A model generated the notes under the pieces. The model saw nothing but the letters and a program-made list of their open reading frames with translations, did no database searches and had not been told where the DNA came from. The position numbers were made by a program, and so were the translations under genes. Shown here piece after piece: positions 6,907 through 8,029 of a stretch of DNA of 8,029 nucleotides (position 1 is its first letter; each line of letters opens with the position of its first letter). The stretch is from JANMEX01 sp031422915 (GTDB lineage Bacteria > Pseudomonadota > Alphaproteobacteria > Rhizobiales > Rhizobiaceae), in contig JANPEK010000201.1 in the NCBI GenBank assembly GCA_031422915.1, positions 1 to 8,029 on the forward strand, in the 5' to 3' direction.

Positions 6907-7263
6907 ATGAATCCCGATCAGACACTTGACCAACTGGTTGACGCGGTGACGCTGGCCAAGCAGGTTGCGCTTCTTTCCGGTCAGGATTTCTGGTCCGTTG
7001 CCCCCAATGCCCGTCTCGGCATCGGCACTTTGCGCGTCACAGACGGTCCCAACGGCGCACGCGGCGGCGGGTCGCTCATCGGCGGAGTGAAACAGGCACC
7101 GCCCGCATTGTCCTGACCCCCCGTTCGTTCGCAACATTCGATGTCAAACAACAGCACCGGGTCGCGCGCGCGCGCATTCACAATCCACGCCGGTCGCCCA
7201 GCGACGGACCTCGCGCTGCAAAAAGTAGTGCTACGCGATAAGGAGTGGCAAGCAAGACCGTGA
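6907..7263 (+). pseudogene. GH3 beta-glucosidase remnant: internal deletion plus frameshift
   Basis: The first part reads as the N-terminus of a glycoside hydrolase family 3 beta-glucosidase: TLAKQVALLSGQDFWSV, then RLGIGTLRVTDGPNGARGGG and SLIGGVK, ending near 7092. The typical protein then continues for several hundred residues. Here it jumps, in a different frame, to ARIVLTPRSFATFDV (7101-7145), which is the C-terminal fibronectin-III-like domain of the same family. After a (CG)6 run at 7163-7175 the frame returns to that of the N-terminus and reads AFTIHAGRPATDLALQKVVL to a TGA at 7261-7263, a normal family ending. So both ends survive, while the catalytic barrel and the alpha/beta sandwich are lost. 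The intact frame would give only 69 residues from the ATG at 6907 (TGA at 7114-7116), so no active enzyme can be made. Start choice: the ATG at 6907 has GAGAG just upstream; another in-frame ATG lies at 6895. The family identification is from remembered motifs and fits at both ends. Confidence 0.82.
7163..7175. repeat. CG dinucleotide run (CG)6C at frameshift site
   Basis: Six CG units lie exactly where the beta-glucosidase remnant changes frame. Adding one more CG unit would restore a continuous reading of the C-terminal domain (VARARAFTIHAG), so slippage in this run is the simplest explanation for the shift. Confidence 0.75.
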
Positions 7264-7332
7264 TCGGGACGCGTCGAATGCATGGATTACTCCTGAACCT
7301 CGGCGCTGCCCCTCATCCGGCCCGTTGGGCCA

Positions 7333-7361
7333 CCTTCTCCCCGCAAGCGGCGGGGAGAAGG
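7333..7361. repeat. left internal hairpin of the palindromic element
   Basis: An 11-base perfect stem, CCTTCTCCCCG with CGGGGAGAAGG, closes a seven-base loop (CAAGCGG). No T-tract follows, so it does not look like an intrinsic terminator. Confidence 0.8.
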
Positions 7362-7387
7362 GAAGTGCCGCCCGTTGCGACTAACGT

Positions 7388-7416
7388 CCTTCTCCCCGCC
7401 GTTTGCGGGGAGAAGG
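7388..7416. repeat. right internal hairpin of the palindromic element
   Basis: A 12-base perfect stem, CCTTCTCCCCGC with GCGGGGAGAAGG, closes a five-base loop (CGTTT). Its left arm repeats the left arm of the neighbouring hairpin, so the two arose from the same unit. Confidence 0.8.
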
Positions 7417-7451
7417 TGGCGCGAAGCGACGGATGAGGGGCAGCGCCAAGG

Positions 7452-7603
7452 GTCCGCTTTTGTTAGCCCTTTCATCAAGCACCATGCGTTGGCCAAGACC
7501 ACACGCTCCCACCCCATCCCAGCCGAACTCATAGTCTCCAAGCCCAACACCCCTCGCCTTCCGCCAAATCTCCCGCTAAACCCTCGCCAACGAGGGCTCC
7601 GCC
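7452..7603. other. intergenic stretch before the DinB gene
   Basis: Together with 7264-7451 this makes about 340 bases without a gene. Beyond the palindromic element and the small hairpin at 7581-7596 I see no coding sequence, tRNA or clear promoter here. The stretch is C-rich on the plus strand. Confidence 0.5.
7581..7596 (+). promoter_or_regulatory. hairpin holding the DinB-gene ribosome binding site
   Basis: CCCTCG-ccaa-CGAGGG forms a six-base perfect stem with a four-base loop. Its right arm contains GAGGG (7592-7596), the best Shine-Dalgarno match, seven bases before the ATG at 7604. If the stem forms in the mRNA it would hide the ribosome binding site. Confidence 0.5.
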
Positions 7604-8029
7604 ATGAAATCCCATTTCCGCATGTTCGCCGCCTACAATGCCTGGGCCAACAGCGTTCTTTATTCCACAGCGGCAAACCTTGCCGACGAGGATTACCGTC
7701 TCGACCGTGGCGCAGCGTTCAAGTCGGTGCATGGCACACTCAATCACATTCTCGTCGCCGACCGCATCTGGATGAAGCGTTTCACCGGCGAGGGCGACGC
7801 GCCGTCCAAACTCGACACCATCCTCTACGACGATTTCGTCCTGCTTCGGCTCGCCCGCGAGGCGGAAGATGCCCGCATCATCGCGTGGATCGACGATTTG
7901 CGCGCCGAAGCGTTCACCGGCCGCTTCACCTACACCACTGTGACAGACCTGCGCACCATCAGCCAGCGCCTGACGCCAGCACTGGCGCACCTCTTCAACC
8001 ACCAAACCCACCATCGCGGCCAAGCCAGC
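7604..8029 (+). CDS. DinB family protein (metal-dependent four-helix bundle), C-terminus cut off
   Basis: The plus strand is open from the ATG at 7604 to the right edge, giving 142 residues with no stop. Family members are typically about 150-175 residues, so only a short C-terminal piece is missing. The sequence has the DinB/YfiT-like pattern: an N-terminal helix MFAAYNAWANSVLY (7-20), the block SVHGTLNHILVADRIW (41-56) with the first metal-ligand histidine H48, and HLFNHQTHHRGQ (129-140) with the HX3H pair H133 and H137. These three histidines normally bind a divalent metal. The family is named for B. subtilis DinB (DNA-damage-inducible) and includes thiol transferases, but most members have no known function and nothing here shows DNA-damage control. 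The start is supported by GAGGG seven bases upstream. The gene stands apart from its neighbours behind the palindromic element. Confidence 0.85.
   Translation, partial: MKSHFRMFAAYNAWANSVLYSTAANLADEDYRLDRGAAFKSVHGTLNHILVADRIWMKRFTGEGDAPSKLDTILYDDFVLLRLAREAEDARIIAWIDDLRAEAFTGRFTYTTVTDLRTISQRLTPALAHLFNHQTHHRGQAS

Larger units (their letters stand above)
7298..7451. repeat. nested palindromic intergenic repeat element (RIME-like)
   Basis: The outer arms GGCGCTGCCCCTCATCCG (7302-7319) and its perfect reverse complement (7430-7447) extend to 22 bases with one mismatch (7298-7319 with 7430-7451). Inside are two similar hairpins, 7333-7361 and 7388-7416, both built on CCTTCTCCCCG and its complement. 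In addition, 7329-7344 pairs perfectly over 16 bases with 7405-7420, so one long cruciform is an alternative to the two small hairpins. Two large palindromes in an intergenic element is the published description of Rhizobium-specific intergenic mosaic elements (RIME), and sequences like these arms are scattered in rhizobial genomes. The match to RIME is from memory and not confirmed. No open reading frame of substance lies within it, so it is non-autonomous. Confidence 0.8.

Noticed and set aside
6895..7116. A small intact 73-residue gene
   Set aside because: Its sequence is the N-terminus of a GH3 beta-glucosidase followed by out-of-frame residues, so it is part of the pseudogene.
7333..7416. 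Repeated CCTTCTCCCCG arms as a CRISPR array
   Set aside because: There are only two units, each an internal hairpin with its own complement, and no regular spacers. The structure is a nested palindrome.
7333..7416. Internal hairpins as intrinsic terminators
   Set aside because: Neither stem is followed by a T-tract; the only short T run (TTTT near 7458) comes after the whole element.
7287..8023. Minus-strand open frames across the palindrome and opposite the DinB gene
   Set aside because: One runs through the palindromic repeat and the other is antisense to a clear DinB-family frame; neither shows family motifs.

Overview
The window looks like chromosomal DNA from an alphaproteobacterium of the order Hyphomicrobiales (Rhizobiales), probably near Mesorhizobium, Phyllobacterium, Ochrobactrum or Brucella. 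The reasons are an EipB (DUF1849) periplasmic protein, a DUF482/COG3146 acyltransferase, a RidA-GDPD-acyltransferase-HIT gene string that I recall as common in this order, GC-rich codon usage, and a nested palindromic intergenic repeat of the kind scattered through rhizobial genomes. No species call is possible from the sequence alone.

Layout. Positions 1-865 (minus) hold a PlsC-like acyltransferase cut by the left edge. It lies 31 bases downstream of eipB (897-1727, minus). A short divergent promoter region (1728-1825) separates eipB from a plus-strand cluster: ridA (1826-2290), a glycerophosphodiester phosphodiesterase (2287-3018, overlapping ridA by four bases), a FemAB-like N-acyltransferase (3076-4278) and a HIT-family hydrolase (4305-4733). 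That cluster meets a minus-strand cluster tail to tail, with the two coding regions overlapping by 13 bases. The minus cluster, in transcription order, is azlC (6793-6056), azlD (6059-5706) and a PAP2/Aur1-type membrane phosphatase (5650-4721). Positions 6907-7263 hold the remains of a GH3 beta-glucosidase: its N-terminal and C-terminal ends are joined directly, the catalytic middle is gone, and a frameshift sits on a CG dinucleotide run. A 154-base nested palindrome follows at 7298-7451. The right edge cuts a DinB-family gene (7604 onward).

How the genes fit together. Much of the window concerns the cell envelope and its lipids: an acyltransferase and an envelope-integrity protein on one strand, and a phosphodiester hydrolase and a lipid-phosphatase-like membrane protein elsewhere. 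RidA, HIT and the FemAB-like protein are housekeeping or damage-control families. AzlCD is a small-molecule exporter, by family usually for branched-chain amino acids.

I found no convincing new multi-gene system. The best leads are the degraded beta-glucosidase with its reconstructable frameshift, the nested palindrome with two mutually exclusive foldings, an unusual HX5D motif in the acyltransferase, and a ribosome binding site inside a hairpin ahead of the DinB gene.
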